A stretch of 18,461 nt of DNA from Oscillospiraceae bacterium UBA1230 (lineage in GTDB: Bacteria > Bacillota > Clostridia > Oscillospirales > Oscillospiraceae), in NCBI GenBank assembly GCA_002309395.1, contig DBWU01000081.1, positions 14,265 to 32,725 of the forward strand. The letters are read 5' to 3'. A model generated the notes under the pieces. That model was not told the DNA's origin, did no database searches, and was given only the letters and a program-made list of their open reading frames with translations. Made by a program: the position numbers and the translations under genes. This document shows positions 5,207 to 13,868 of the stretch, piece by piece. How positions within the stretch are numbered: position 1 is the first letter of the stretch; each line of letters opens with the position of its first letter.

Positions 5207-6796
5207 TCAGGATAAATGCAAAAAATTCGCTATTTTTTCACCGCTCGGCAGGGAAAGTACGTCCTGCCGGCGCACAGCGCCCAGCGCCAGCGCCAAAATA
5301 ACGTAAATCGCTCCGGCGATCAGCAACGCGCCGAAGGAGGCACTCCGCACGCCCAGCGCCAGCGTCAGCAAACCGTACGAGGCGCGGCCTGCCACGACCG
5401 AAACCGCGGCGGCAAGCGCCGGTCGCCAGCACACGTTTATATATCCCGGTCGCTCCGGCACCAACAGCGCCACGGCGATCAGATCCGCTCCGGCGATCAG
5501 TCCGTAGCAAAGAAGCGTGCTGTACGAGGCGCCGCGGATCCCGATGGCAGGGTTGCCCACCAGCAGATAGTTGGACGCGATCTTCACCGCGCCGCCGCAA
5601 AGCAGCGTCCACAGTGGGATGCGTTCGTGACCGCAGGACTGCAAAACGCCGCCGCAAAGCGTCATACAGCATACGCAGATGCTGGCAAAGCCCAAAACTT
5701 GCAAATGCTCCGCCGCGGCGGCGGCGGTGGCGGGAATATCGGGATAGAGTACCTGCACCACCTGCGTCCCCATGCCGCTCAATATGGCGCCTGCCGGCAG
5801 CGCCAGCAACGCGGCAAAGCGAAACGCGGCGGCAAGATGGCGTGAGGCGCCTGATGCGTCATGCCGCGTTTTGGCGGCGGTGACCGCCGGGATCAGGCTG
5901 ATGGCGACAGGTGAGATCAAAGACGGCGGCAACGTGAAAAGGTTGACGCCGTATGTATACTCCCCGTAGAGCGCCGCCGACCGCTCCTGGGAAAAGCCCA
6001 GCGCGTTTTGCAGCGTGCCCAGCACCAGGGAGGTATCCAGCACCGTGATCAGGCTCATACCGCAGGCGCCTAACGTGATGGGTATACCCAGCTTCAACAG
6101 CCGGCGCAAAACGGCGCGGCGGCTTTCCGGCAGGTCGGTCCCGGCGCGTTTTCCCCGGTGCGTGGCATAGTAGGCCAGCAGTGCCGCCAGCGCGGCGGCG
6201 GTAGCGACCGTTACGCCGGCGATAGCGCCTGCCGCCGCCGTGGCGCGGGGCAGACCCTGCCGCAGAAGCCACCACGCCAGAAAGAAGCCTACCACCGCCT
6301 TGGTCAGTGATTCGATCAGCTCGCTGGCGGCGGTGGGGCGCATATTCCCCTGCCCCTGGGTGTAGCCGCGCAAAGGCGCCATCAGGCACACCAGCAGTAC
6401 CGCCGGCGCCAGCACCTGCACCGCAAGACGCGCCGGCGGATCGTGCAAAAGCTCGCTCAGCGGCGCCGAGAGGAGCAGCATCCCCAGCGACGATACCGCG
6501 CCCAGCGCCAGAAACAGGGCGGTCGCCGTGTGCAGGATGCGCCGCTTCTGATTTTGCCGCCCCAGCGCCTCCGCCTCGGAAACCATGCGGCTCATCGCCA
6601 GCGGCAATCCGGCGGTGGAAAAAGTCAGCAGCAGGCGATAGATGTTGTAAGCGGCGTAAAAATGCGCCATACCCTCACTGTCCAGCAAGTTGCCCAGCGG
6701 GATCTTATACAGCGCGCCGATCACCTTGGTCACCGCCACGGTGACCGTCAGCACCACGGCGCCGCTTAAAAAACTCTGCCGGCGTGATCTGCCCAT
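5207..6796 (-). CDS. SpoVB-like polysaccharide/lipid flippase (MATE/MOP superfamily)
   Basis: A polytopic membrane protein of 529 residues, near the 520-530 of SpoVB/YabM. It begins with the family pattern FLSGAVVLTVTVAVTKVIGALYKIPLGNLLDSEGM and continues with AYNIYRLLLTFSTAGLPLAMSRMVSEA, then about 14 hydrophobic helices. Known members move lipid-linked cell wall or polysaccharide precursors across the membrane, and SpoVB acts in spore cortex synthesis. The start is the ATG at 6796 with AGGAGG 5 bases upstream; the same frame is open 47 codons further, but that overlaps the hemZ-like gene. The gap to that gene is 13 bases. In Bacillus the paralogue yabM precedes yabN-yabO-yabP, and here this gene likewise precedes the yab cluster. 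I cannot separate SpoVB from YabM by eye. No clear terminator follows. Confidence 0.85.
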   Translation of the reverse strand: MGRSRRQSFLSGAVVLTVTVAVTKVIGALYKIPLGNLLDSEGMAHFYAAYNIYRLLLTFSTAGLPLAMSRMVSEAEALGRQNQKRRILHTATALFLALGAVSSLGMLLLSAPLSELLHDPPARLAVQVLAPAVLLVCLMAPLRGYTQGQGNMRPTAASELIESLTKAVVGFFLAWWLLRQGLPRATAAAGAIAGVTVATAAALAALLAYYATHRGKRAGTDLPESRRAVLRRLLKLGIPITLGACGMSLITVLDTSLVLGTLQNALGFSQERSAALYGEYTYGVNLFTLPPSLISPVAISLIPAVTAAKTRHDASGASRHLAAAFRFAALLALPAGAILSGMGTQVVQVLYPDIPATAAAAAEHLQVLGFASICVCCMTLCGGVLQSCGHERIPLWTLLCGGAVKIASNYLLVGNPAIGIRGASYSTLLCYGLIAGADLIAVALLVPERPGYINVCWRPALAAAVSVVAGRASYGLLTLALGVRSASFGALLIAGAIYVILALALGAVRRQDVLSLPSGEKIANFLHLS

Positions 6797-6809
6797 AGGT
6801 ACCTCCTGC

Positions 6810-8291
6810 TCAATCCGCAACCTGCAGCATCTGTTCGTGGAAACGGCGGAATTCGTCCAGATTCTCCCGGATCTTTTCCGGCCGGGCCATATACTCGCCG
6901 GGATATTTGGCGTGAAACACGCGGCAGATCCGCTCACGCACGGGATCGACCATTTTGGTCGATCCGCCGGCGCCCAGCGACAAGATGCTGTGAAGCTCCT
7001 CCATGATGTAGATATTATATAGGCACTCCGCGCCGCTTATGCACCAACCCACGTTTTCAAAACTGCCGGACATATACTTCTGGCGATAGAGATAATACGG
7101 CGAAAAACCGCTTGCCCGCAGGGCGGAAGCGGCAAAGTCCAGCATCTGACCCACCTCCTGCGCCGTGGGAAGGGCGGCGCCCTCCAGCATGATGCGGCTG
7201 CCCTTTTTCAGCGCCAGCGTGTGGACGGTGATGTTGTCCGCCCCCATGGCAAGACACCGCTCCAGAGTGGCGCAAAAGCCGTCCACCGTGTCCTCCGGCA
7301 GTCCGGCGATCAGATCCATATTCACGTGGGCAAAGCCCATCTCCGCGGCAAGGGACATGGCGCGCTCCACGTCCTCGGCGGTGTGACGCCGCCCGATGGC
7401 GCGAAGCACCGCGTCGCTCAACGACTGGGGGTTGACGCTGATGCGGTTCACGCCGCGGCGCAAAAGCACCGCCAGCTTCTCCCGATCAATGGTGTCGGGG
7501 CGCCCCGCCTCTACGCAGATCTCACCGCAGTCGGCAAGGTCAAAACTGTCGCTGATATGACCCAGCAGACGGTCCATCTGTCCGGCGGAGAGCGTCGTAG
7601 GCGTGCCGCCGCCCATATAGAAGGAGCGGATACGCAGACCCGTCTCGGATACCATCCGCGCCGCGGCGGTGATCTCGCGGTGCAAGACCGCCAGATAATC
7701 GTCCGTCAATCCCAGGGAACGCTCCACCGCCTGGGAGACAAAACTGCAATAGGCACAGCGTGTGGGGCAAAACGGGATACCCACGTAGAGGGAGATATCC
7801 TCCCTGCGAAGATCCGCCTTGGCGCGAAGACCCGCCTGCGCCGTTTCGATGGCAAGGCGCCGCCGCTGGGGGGAAACGAAATACGTTCTTTTCAAAATGC
7901 TGTCCACTTGGCGCGGCGTTTTGCCCTGCGCCAGAAACCGCTCCGCCAGCTTCCCGGGGCGGATACCGGTCAGCGCGCCCCAGGTGGGCGTAACGCCGGT
8001 GATGGCGCGCGCCGCCTTAAAGAAGCTGAGCTTGACTGCCTTTTGCCGCAGCCGTTCCGCCTCGTATTCGTCCATTTCCGGCGTCAGCACCACGCGGCTC
8101 ACGCCTCGCGCCGACGCGCCGCCGTAGCGCATACGGGTAACGGCGGTGGTATACCGCGCCGCCGTGTGGAGCGATACCACCGCCTCATTCTCCTCCGCGC
8201 CGTCGTAGGAGGGGCGCTCATCCGGAAAAAACGCCAGCAGGCTCTGCTCCACCGCGTAGCGCTGGTCGTGACCGTAAAACGTCAGCTTCAT
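6810..8291 (-). CDS. hemZ: HemZ-like coproporphyrinogen dehydrogenase-family radical SAM protein
   Basis: The protein has 493 residues. An N-terminal region of about 160 residues specific to the HemZ branch contains LTGIRPGKLAERFL. The radical SAM core follows with LYVGIPFCPTRCAYCSF (Cys175, Cys179, Cys182 for the 4Fe-4S cluster), FYMGGGTPT (226-232), then RISVNPQSL and HVNMDLIAGLPEDT, the usual HemN/HemW/HemZ string. HemN converts coproporphyrinogen III to protoporphyrinogen IX without oxygen; the true activity of HemZ proteins is not well established and a heme-chaperone-like or other role is possible. The start overlaps the upstream stop (ATGA at 8288-8291), with GGAGG 8 bases before. The C-terminal part keeps YYLYRQKYMSGSFENVG(W), typical of HemZ rather than HemN. 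It is the fifth gene of the recJ operon. Confidence 0.88.
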   Translation of the reverse strand: MKLTFYGHDQRYAVEQSLLAFFPDERPSYDGAEENEAVVSLHTAARYTTAVTRMRYGGASARGVSRVVLTPEMDEYEAERLRQKAVKLSFFKAARAITGVTPTWGALTGIRPGKLAERFLAQGKTPRQVDSILKRTYFVSPQRRRLAIETAQAGLRAKADLRREDISLYVGIPFCPTRCAYCSFVSQAVERSLGLTDDYLAVLHREITAAARMVSETGLRIRSFYMGGGTPTTLSAGQMDRLLGHISDSFDLADCGEICVEAGRPDTIDREKLAVLLRRGVNRISVNPQSLSDAVLRAIGRRHTAEDVERAMSLAAEMGFAHVNMDLIAGLPEDTVDGFCATLERCLAMGADNITVHTLALKKGSRIMLEGAALPTAQEVGQMLDFAASALRASGFSPYYLYRQKYMSGSFENVGWCISGAECLYNIYIMEELHSILSLGAGGSTKMVDPVRERICRVFHAKYPGEYMARPEKIRENLDEFRRFHEQMLQVAD

Positions 8292-8902
8292 ACCTCCGAC
8301 CTCCGGGGCATATAGGGATTGCGGGAGCGCTCAAACTCCAGCGTGGTCGGCGCGTCGTGACCGGGATAGACGGTCAGATCGCCCGAAAGCGCGGCAAGAC
8401 GCGCCAGCGAACGGCGTATGGCGGCGAAACTGCCGCCGGGCAGATCCGTGCGTCCGCAGCTCATGCGAAAGAGCGTATCGCCGGAAAAGAGCACGTCCTG
8501 ACACAGATAGCATACCGAGCCGGCGGTGTGCCCCGGCGTTTCCAGTACGCGGACGGTGAGATCCCCCAGATCCAGACAGTCCCCCTCGGCGCAGTACCGC
8601 TGATACGCCGGATCCACCCGGGGAAAGACCAGATCGCCGCAGGGCGGCTCCGCCGTATCGGCACGGTGGATATACACCGGCACGCCGTAGCGCTTCAAAA
8701 GCGGCGGCACGGCGGTATAGTGGTCGAAATGCCCGTGGGTGAGCAGGATATACTGCAAGCGGCAGCCGCTCTTTTCCACCAGCGCGGCAAGGCGCGACGC
8801 CTCGTCGCCCGGGTCGATGAGCGCGCAGACCCCGGCGGTCTCGTCCTGCAGAAGATAGCAGTTGGTTTGAATAGGTCCTACACAGACCGTGTCGATCCTC
8901 AT
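8288..8902 (-). CDS. MBL-fold metallo-hydrolase, glyoxalase II-like
   Basis: A 204-residue single-domain metallo-beta-lactamase-fold hydrolase of the YqgX/glyoxalase II-like group. The metal ligands are visible: THGHFDH at 55-61 (His56, His58, Asp60, His61), His125 in TPGHTAGS, Asp142 in FSGDTLF, and His182 in YPGHD. All binuclear zinc/iron positions are kept, so it should be active. The substrate is unknown; such proteins hydrolyse thioesters such as S-lactoylglutathione-type adducts, but many are uncharacterised. The length matches the short family, lacking the C-terminal domain of true glyoxalase II. It lies 13 bases after dtd (GAGGGAG about 8 bases before the ATG) and overlaps the hemZ-like gene by ATGA. 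Confidence 0.9.
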   Translation of the reverse strand: MRIDTVCVGPIQTNCYLLQDETAGVCALIDPGDEASRLAALVEKSGCRLQYILLTHGHFDHYTAVPPLLKRYGVPVYIHRADTAEPPCGDLVFPRVDPAYQRYCAEGDCLDLGDLTVRVLETPGHTAGSVCYLCQDVLFSGDTLFRMSCGRTDLPGGSFAAIRRSLARLAALSGDLTVYPGHDAPTTLEFERSRNPYMPRRSEV

Positions 8903-8915
8903 GGGCGTAACTCCC

Positions 8916-9362
8916 TCACAGAAGGTCGGTGTCTACCACCAGCGTAACAGGTCCGTCGTTGACGGACGCCACCTGCATATCCGCGCCGAAACGGCCCGTT
9001 TCCACGCGAAAGCCTTTTTCCCGGCACAGCGATACGAAGCGCTCGTACAGCGCCTCCGCCGCCTCCGGACGCGCCGCCGCCAGATACTCCGGGCGGCGGC
9101 CTTTTTTGCAGTTGCCGTAGAGCGTGAACTGGGAGATAACCAGGATCTCGCCGCCTGCGTCGGCAAGGCTCAGATTCATTTTGCCGTCCGCATCGTCAAA
9201 GATCCGCAGTCCGGTGAGCTTGTCCGCCAGCTTGAGGCACTGCGCCTCCCCGTCGCCCTGACCAACGCCCAGCAGGATCAAAAAGCCGCGCCCGATCCGC
9301 CCGATCACCTCGCCGGCAACGGAAACGGAGGCGCTATGCACCCTCGTTAAAACAGCACGCAT
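8916..9362 (-). CDS. dtd: D-aminoacyl-tRNA deacylase
   Basis: The protein has 148 residues, the standard Dtd length. It begins MRAVLTRVHSASVSV, has the active-site motif SQFTLYG at 77-83 and the cross-subunit motif with the Gly-Pro pair, NDGPVT at 135-140. Dtd removes D-amino acids (and glycine mis-attached to tRNA-Ala) from tRNAs, a proofreading step in the cytoplasm. AAAGGAG lies 7 bases before the ATG. It follows relA by 25 bases, the same neighbour as in Bacillus (relA-yrvI), and precedes the MBL hydrolase. Confidence 0.96.
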   Translation of the reverse strand: MRAVLTRVHSASVSVAGEVIGRIGRGFLILLGVGQGDGEAQCLKLADKLTGLRIFDDADGKMNLSLADAGGEILVISQFTLYGNCKKGRRPEYLAAARPEAAEALYERFVSLCREKGFRVETGRFGADMQVASVNDGPVTLVVDTDLL

Positions 9363-9387
9363 ACGTTTTCTCCTTTATCAAGACGGT

Positions 9388-11586
9388 TTATCCGGCGCGG
9401 CGCGTGACCTTCATCACGCCGGAGATCTGCTCCAGCTTTCGGGTAAGCGTCTGCAAATGGGTCGCGTCCGCCACCAGCACGTCCACGCTCACCAGCGCAA
9501 ACCCGTCCGGCGTGCTGCGGGCGTTGAGCCCGCACACCTGGGTCTTGGTGGACGAGAGCACCGTGGACACGTCTACGATCAGTCCCATGCGGTCCTTGGC
9601 GAACACCTCCAGGGAAGTGCGGTACGTTTCGTTGGTCTTATCCGACCAGCTCACGTGGATCCAGCGCCCCGCGTCCTCGGCATGGCGCCGCTCGGCGCTG
9701 GCGTTGGGACAGTCGGCACGGTGGACGGAAACGCCGCAGCCGCGAGTGATGAACCCCACCACGGGATCACCCGGCACGGGAGAACAGCACTTGGCGAATT
9801 TGACGAGGCAGCCGGTCAAGCCTTCCACCACGATGCCCTGCTCGCCGTGGGCGCGGCGCACCGGCACGGCCGGACGCGCCGGTTGCGTCTGGGCGGCGTT
9901 CTCCTGCTCCGGCCCCTGCCGCTGGCGCAGGATATGGTTGATCTCCTCGCGCAGACGCCCGATGACCTTCAGCGCCGTGACGCCGCCGTAGCCGATGGAG
10001 GCGTACATATCGTCCAGCGTATTGAAATTCAGCTTCTTCAGCACGCCGGGCAGATTTTCCTCGTTGGTAAGCTCCTTGAGCGTTACGCCGCAGCGGCGGA
10101 GCTCCGATTCAAAGGAGGCTCTGCCGGTGACGATGTTCTCATCACGCCGCTCCTTCTTGAGCCACTGGCGGATCTTACTGCGTGCGTTGCTGGAGCAGGC
10201 GATCTTGATCCAGTCGCGGCTCGGTCCGTGGGCGGACTGGGAGGTTTCCACCTCCACCACGTCGCCGTTTTGGAGCTTATAGTCAAACTGAACGATGTGC
10301 CCGTTGACCTTCGCCGCCACCATGTGGTTGCCCACCGCCGAATGGATGTTATAGGCAAAGTCGATGGGGGTGGCGCCGGCAGGCAGGTTGATCACGTCGC
10401 CCTTGGGGGTAAACACGAACACCTCGTCGGCAAACATATCCACCTTCAGGGAGTGGATGAACTCCTCCGCGTCGGCGCCCTCCTGATTCTCCAAAAGACG
10501 CCGCACCCATTCGTAATCCTTCTCGTCGCCGGCGCCCTGCCCGTTCTGCTTATACTTCCAGTGGGCGGCGATGCCGTATTCCGCCACCTCGTGCATCTCA
10601 CGGGTGCGGATCTGCACCTCGAAGGGTACGCCGTTCTGCCCCACCACGGTGGTGTGAAGGCTCTGATACATATTGGGCTTGGGCGTGCCGATATAATCCT
10701 TGAATCGCCCCAAAATGGGGTGATAGAGATCGTGGATGATGCCCAGCACGTTGTAGCAGTCCTGCACCGTGGATACGATCACCCGGAAGGCAAACAGGTC
10801 GAACACGTCGTCCAGACTCTTATTCTGGGTGTACATCTTGCGGTAGATACTGTACGGGTGCTTCATGCGCCCGGATACGTCGCCGGCGATGTGGGCCTTT
10901 TCAAGGCGCTCGGACACCTTATCCTGCACGTCGCCCATAAACCGGTCGTACTCGGCGGCTTTTTCCGCCAGCGCGTCGATGATCTCCTGATAGCCTACGG
11001 GATCGAGATATTTCAAGCTCAGATCCTCCAGCTCCCATTTCATCTTCTGCATTCCCAGCCGGTGGGCGATGGGCGCGTAGATCTCCATGGTCTCAAAGGA
11101 TTTCTGTTTCTGCTTCTCCGGTGTCTGATACTCCATGGTACGCATATTGTGGAGCCGGTCGGAGATCTTCACCAGGATCACGCGGATATCCTTCGCCATC
11201 GCCATGAGCATTTTACGCAGATTCTCCATCTGCTCCTGCTCCTTGGAGGTATAATGCACGCGGGTCAGCTTGCTGACGCCCTCCACCAGATCCGCAATGG
11301 TGGGCGAGAACAGCTTGGCGATCTCGGCATGGGTGGCGGCGGTATCCTCGATGGTGTCGTGCAACAGCGCCGCGGTGATGGATTCGCTGTCCAGATGCAG
11401 CTCCTCCGCCACGATCTGCGCCACCGCCAGCGGATGGGTGATAAACGGCGAGCCGTCCTTTCGGATCTGACCCTGATGGGCGGCGGCGGCAAAATCGAAC
11501 GCGCCGCGGATCTGGGCGAAATTGGCGCCGGGATTATAGGCGCGTATCGTGTCCTCCAGATGTTGATACTGTTCCTCCAGCGTCAT
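9388..11586 (-). CDS. relA: Bifunctional (p)ppGpp synthetase/hydrolase Rel
   Basis: A full-length 732-residue Rel protein of the stringent response. The N-terminal HD hydrolase keeps His51, His76-Asp77 (LLHDTIEDT) and Asp143 (KISDRLHNM). The synthetase domain has RMKHPYSIYRKM (240-251), YIGTPKPNMYQSLHTTV and VPFEVQIRT with Glu323. TGS spans about 388-448 (TPKGDVINLPAGATPIDFAY). A zinc-finger-type region has Cys600-Cys601 and HRADCPN (622-628), and a C-terminal ACT domain covers 657-730. Both catalytic centres look intact, so it should make and degrade (p)ppGpp. The ATG overlaps the recJ stop (ATGA), with GGGGAGG about 9 bases before. In Bacillus apt lies between recJ and relA; here it does not. 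Confidence 0.97.
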   Translation of the reverse strand: MTLEEQYQHLEDTIRAYNPGANFAQIRGAFDFAAAAHQGQIRKDGSPFITHPLAVAQIVAEELHLDSESITAALLHDTIEDTAATHAEIAKLFSPTIADLVEGVSKLTRVHYTSKEQEQMENLRKMLMAMAKDIRVILVKISDRLHNMRTMEYQTPEKQKQKSFETMEIYAPIAHRLGMQKMKWELEDLSLKYLDPVGYQEIIDALAEKAAEYDRFMGDVQDKVSERLEKAHIAGDVSGRMKHPYSIYRKMYTQNKSLDDVFDLFAFRVIVSTVQDCYNVLGIIHDLYHPILGRFKDYIGTPKPNMYQSLHTTVVGQNGVPFEVQIRTREMHEVAEYGIAAHWKYKQNGQGAGDEKDYEWVRRLLENQEGADAEEFIHSLKVDMFADEVFVFTPKGDVINLPAGATPIDFAYNIHSAVGNHMVAAKVNGHIVQFDYKLQNGDVVEVETSQSAHGPSRDWIKIACSSNARSKIRQWLKKERRDENIVTGRASFESELRRCGVTLKELTNEENLPGVLKKLNFNTLDDMYASIGYGGVTALKVIGRLREEINHILRQRQGPEQENAAQTQPARPAVPVRRAHGEQGIVVEGLTGCLVKFAKCCSPVPGDPVVGFITRGCGVSVHRADCPNASAERRHAEDAGRWIHVSWSDKTNETYRTSLEVFAKDRMGLIVDVSTVLSSTKTQVCGLNARSTPDGFALVSVDVLVADATHLQTLTRKLEQISGVMKVTRRAG

Positions 11587-13685
11587 ACGCCGTCACCTCC
11601 CCGTCGAACGCCTGCCGCCGCGCCGCGCAGACGGCATAGCGGCTCCGATTGCTCCAGATCTACCTTCTTCCCCTGGGCGCAGAGCTGTAAAAACACCTGC
11701 TCGCCCTCCACGCTGAGCGTCAAAAGCTGGCGCTCACAGAAAACGTCCAGACAGAAGGCGGCGCGCAGGAACGATTCCGCGCCGCGCACGGCGCCTGCCA
11801 ACTGCCGCAAAAACGGCAGATACTCCGCCGCCAGACCATCCGGCGGCACCAGATGCTCCAACGTGCGCCAGAGCTGTATGAACTGCTCCCGTTCCGGCAA
11901 CAGACGGCGCGCCTCCCCGTCGCTGAGCGCCTGCCGGCGGCGGAACCGCTCCAGAAGAGACAGCGCCTCCGTTTCCCGAACGCTGGGCGCAAGGGACGGG
12001 CGCAGATCGATCAACTGGAGCTGGGCGCTCCGCACGTCACGAAATTCGTTGATCTGCAGATAAAACGCCGCGTCCACCCGGGACTGGGGCGCACAGCCGC
12101 AGCTTTCCACGTTGGCAGAGAAGAAGATACCCTCCAGACTGACGCCGCCCTTTTGAAGCCGCAGTTTCATGTGGCGGTTTTGCCCCACGTTTTGCGCCCG
12201 TTCCAGCGTGGCGCCGGTAAGGCACAAAACGGGCCGTTCGTTGCCGGCGCCGTACGGCTCCAGCGCTTCCAGCGCCTCCGCCTCTTCCAGCGTCAAAAGC
12301 TCCGCCGAGGATACCGCCAGATCTACCGGCAGTACCGAAACCGGCGCGCCGCCGCCGCGATAGGCGCTGGCACAGCGGTTCATCTTCCTGCGGAACGCCG
12401 GAACGTTTTCCGCCCGGATGGTAAAGCCCGCCGCCAGCTCGTGACCGCCGAAATCCAACAGCAGATCGGAACACTCCTCCAGCGCGGCAAAGAGGTTGAA
12501 TCCGCCCCAACTGCGGCAGGAACCCTTCCCCACGTCGCCGTTGAGGTGGATCATAAAGCTGGGGCAGGAGAAACGCTCGCTCAACCGGGACGCCACGATC
12601 CCCACCACGCCCTGATGCCACGTGTCGGAGGAGAGCACCAGCGCGCTGCGCTCAGTTTGCGGCAACGCCTCGATCATCTCCAGCGCCTGGGAGAAGATCT
12701 CCTGCTCCACCGCCTGCCGCTCCCGGTTCATGGCGCATAGATCCGCCGCCAACCGGGCGGCGCGGTCCGGCTCGTCGCACAAAAACAGCTCTACCGCCGT
12801 GTCGGCGCCGCCCATGCGTCCGGCGGCGTTGATACGGGGTGAGAGTACGTATCCGATCTGTGTGGAGGTGATATTCCTGCCGGACAGACCTGCCTCCTGT
12901 AACAGCGCGTGCAGTCCGATAAAATCCGAATGTTCAACGGCGGTAAGACCCCGGGAAACGATGGCGCGGTTTTCGCCGGTCATCTGCATCACGTCCGCCA
13001 CCGTGCCGATGGCGCACAGGGCGCAGTAACGGGAAAAGAGCGCCTCCTCCCGATCCGCGCCGCCCAGCGCCAGCACCAGCTTCAGCGCCACGCCGCAGCC
13101 TGCCAGATGCTTGAAAGGATACGGGCAGTCGCTCCGGTGGGGATCCACCACCGCCGCGGCGGCAGGGAGCTGTTCCTTGCACTCGTGATGGTCGGTGATC
13201 ACCGTGTCGATCCCCAGCGCGGCGGCGTGCGCCACCTCCTCTACGCCGGTAATACCGCAGTCCACGGTAATAAGCAGCGTCACGCCGCGGCGGTGCAGCG
13301 CGTCGATCGCGTCGATGCTCAAGCCGTAGCCGTCCTCAATGCGGTGGGGTATGTAATAGCTCACCTGCGCGCCGCGACAGCGCAGATAATCCGTCAGGAT
13401 CACGGTGGCGGTGATGCCGTCCACGTCATAGTCGCCGTATACGGCGATATGCTCGCCGCGCTCCAGCGCCGCGTTGATCCGCGCCGCCGCCCGGTCCATA
13501 TCCGCCATGAGAAGCGGCGAGTAGGTCAAACGGTGATCGCACAGCAGAAATTCCGCCGCCTGTGCGCCGTCCCGTATTCCTCGAGACGCCAGTACGTTTG
13601 CCACCAGCGGACTGTATCCGGCACCCGTCAGTGCCTCGACTGCCGCCGCGTCCGGCGTTTTGATCTCCCAGCGTTGAAATTTCAC
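11583..13685 (-). CDS. recJ: Single-stranded-DNA-specific exonuclease RecJ
   Basis: The protein has 700 residues. DHH-family motifs are in order: DYDVDG at 85-90, YIPHRIEDGYG, DCGITG at 142, TDHH at 164-167, GCGVALKLV, and the DHHA1 motif RINAAGRMGGADTAVELF, then QGVVGIVASRL and FGGHELAAGF. RecJ is a 5'-3' exonuclease acting in RecF-type recombination and in mismatch and base-excision repair. The start is the GTG at 13685: GGGAGG lies 8 bases before it and the product begins MKFQRWEIKTPD like relatives; a GTG three codons earlier overlaps the ribosome binding site. The length exceeds the minimal 550-600 form and carries the Clostridia-type C-terminal extension. It is first in the six-gene run and overlaps relA. 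Confidence 0.95.
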   Translation of the reverse strand: MKFQRWEIKTPDAAAVEALTGAGYSPLVANVLASRGIRDGAQAAEFLLCDHRLTYSPLLMADMDRAAARINAALERGEHIAVYGDYDVDGITATVILTDYLRCRGAQVSYYIPHRIEDGYGLSIDAIDALHRRGVTLLITVDCGITGVEEVAHAAALGIDTVITDHHECKEQLPAAAAVVDPHRSDCPYPFKHLAGCGVALKLVLALGGADREEALFSRYCALCAIGTVADVMQMTGENRAIVSRGLTAVEHSDFIGLHALLQEAGLSGRNITSTQIGYVLSPRINAAGRMGGADTAVELFLCDEPDRAARLAADLCAMNRERQAVEQEIFSQALEMIEALPQTERSALVLSSDTWHQGVVGIVASRLSERFSCPSFMIHLNGDVGKGSCRSWGGFNLFAALEECSDLLLDFGGHELAAGFTIRAENVPAFRRKMNRCASAYRGGGAPVSVLPVDLAVSSAELLTLEEAEALEALEPYGAGNERPVLCLTGATLERAQNVGQNRHMKLRLQKGGVSLEGIFFSANVESCGCAPQSRVDAAFYLQINEFRDVRSAQLQLIDLRPSLAPSVRETEALSLLERFRRRQALSDGEARRLLPEREQFIQLWRTLEHLVPPDGLAAEYLPFLRQLAGAVRGAESFLRAAFCLDVFCERQLLTLSVEGEQVFLQLCAQGKKVDLEQSEPLCRLRGAAAGVRRGGDGV

Positions 13686-13747
13686 GCGCGTCACCTCCCT
13701 TCCTTTTCAGGAAAAACACTGCTCCACTGTAATTTTACTAATAGCTT

Positions 13748-13776
13748 ATTATAACACATCCCCGGCGGTGCGTAAA
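13748..13776 (-). promoter_or_regulatory. Promoter of the recJ-relA-dtd-MBL-hemZ-spoVB run
   Basis: On the minus strand TTTACG (13771-13776), 17 bases, then a consensus TATAAT (13748-13753). A TSS near 13741 gives a leader of about 55 bases before the recJ GTG. The six genes downstream have gaps of at most 25 bases or overlaps, so this may drive all of them. Confidence 0.75.
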
Positions 13777-13794
13777 GAGCCAATGACCGGCGCG

Positions 13795-13844
13795 GCAAAA
13801 AAACGCGCCCTCCCGTGTGCCGTACACGGAAGGACGCGCTTTTT
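13795..13844. terminator. Bidirectional terminator after malic enzyme
   Basis: A long hairpin (arms about 13804-13818 and 13824-13840, mostly CGCG, CCT/AGG and CCGTGT/ACACGG with two G-U wobbles on the minus strand) is flanked by seven As on the left and a T-run on the right. It ends the minus-strand malic enzyme transcript 25 bases past its stop and insulates the recJ promoter just beyond. Confidence 0.88.
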
Positions 13845-13868
13845 GACTGTTTTTCTGCGGAGGCCCGG

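Noticed and set aside
9457..12063. An 868-codon plus-strand open frame opposite relA and recJ
   Set aside because: relA and recJ have complete catalytic motifs and ribosome binding sites; the antisense frame is His/Leu/Arg-rich with no recognisable domain, as expected opposite GC-rich genes.
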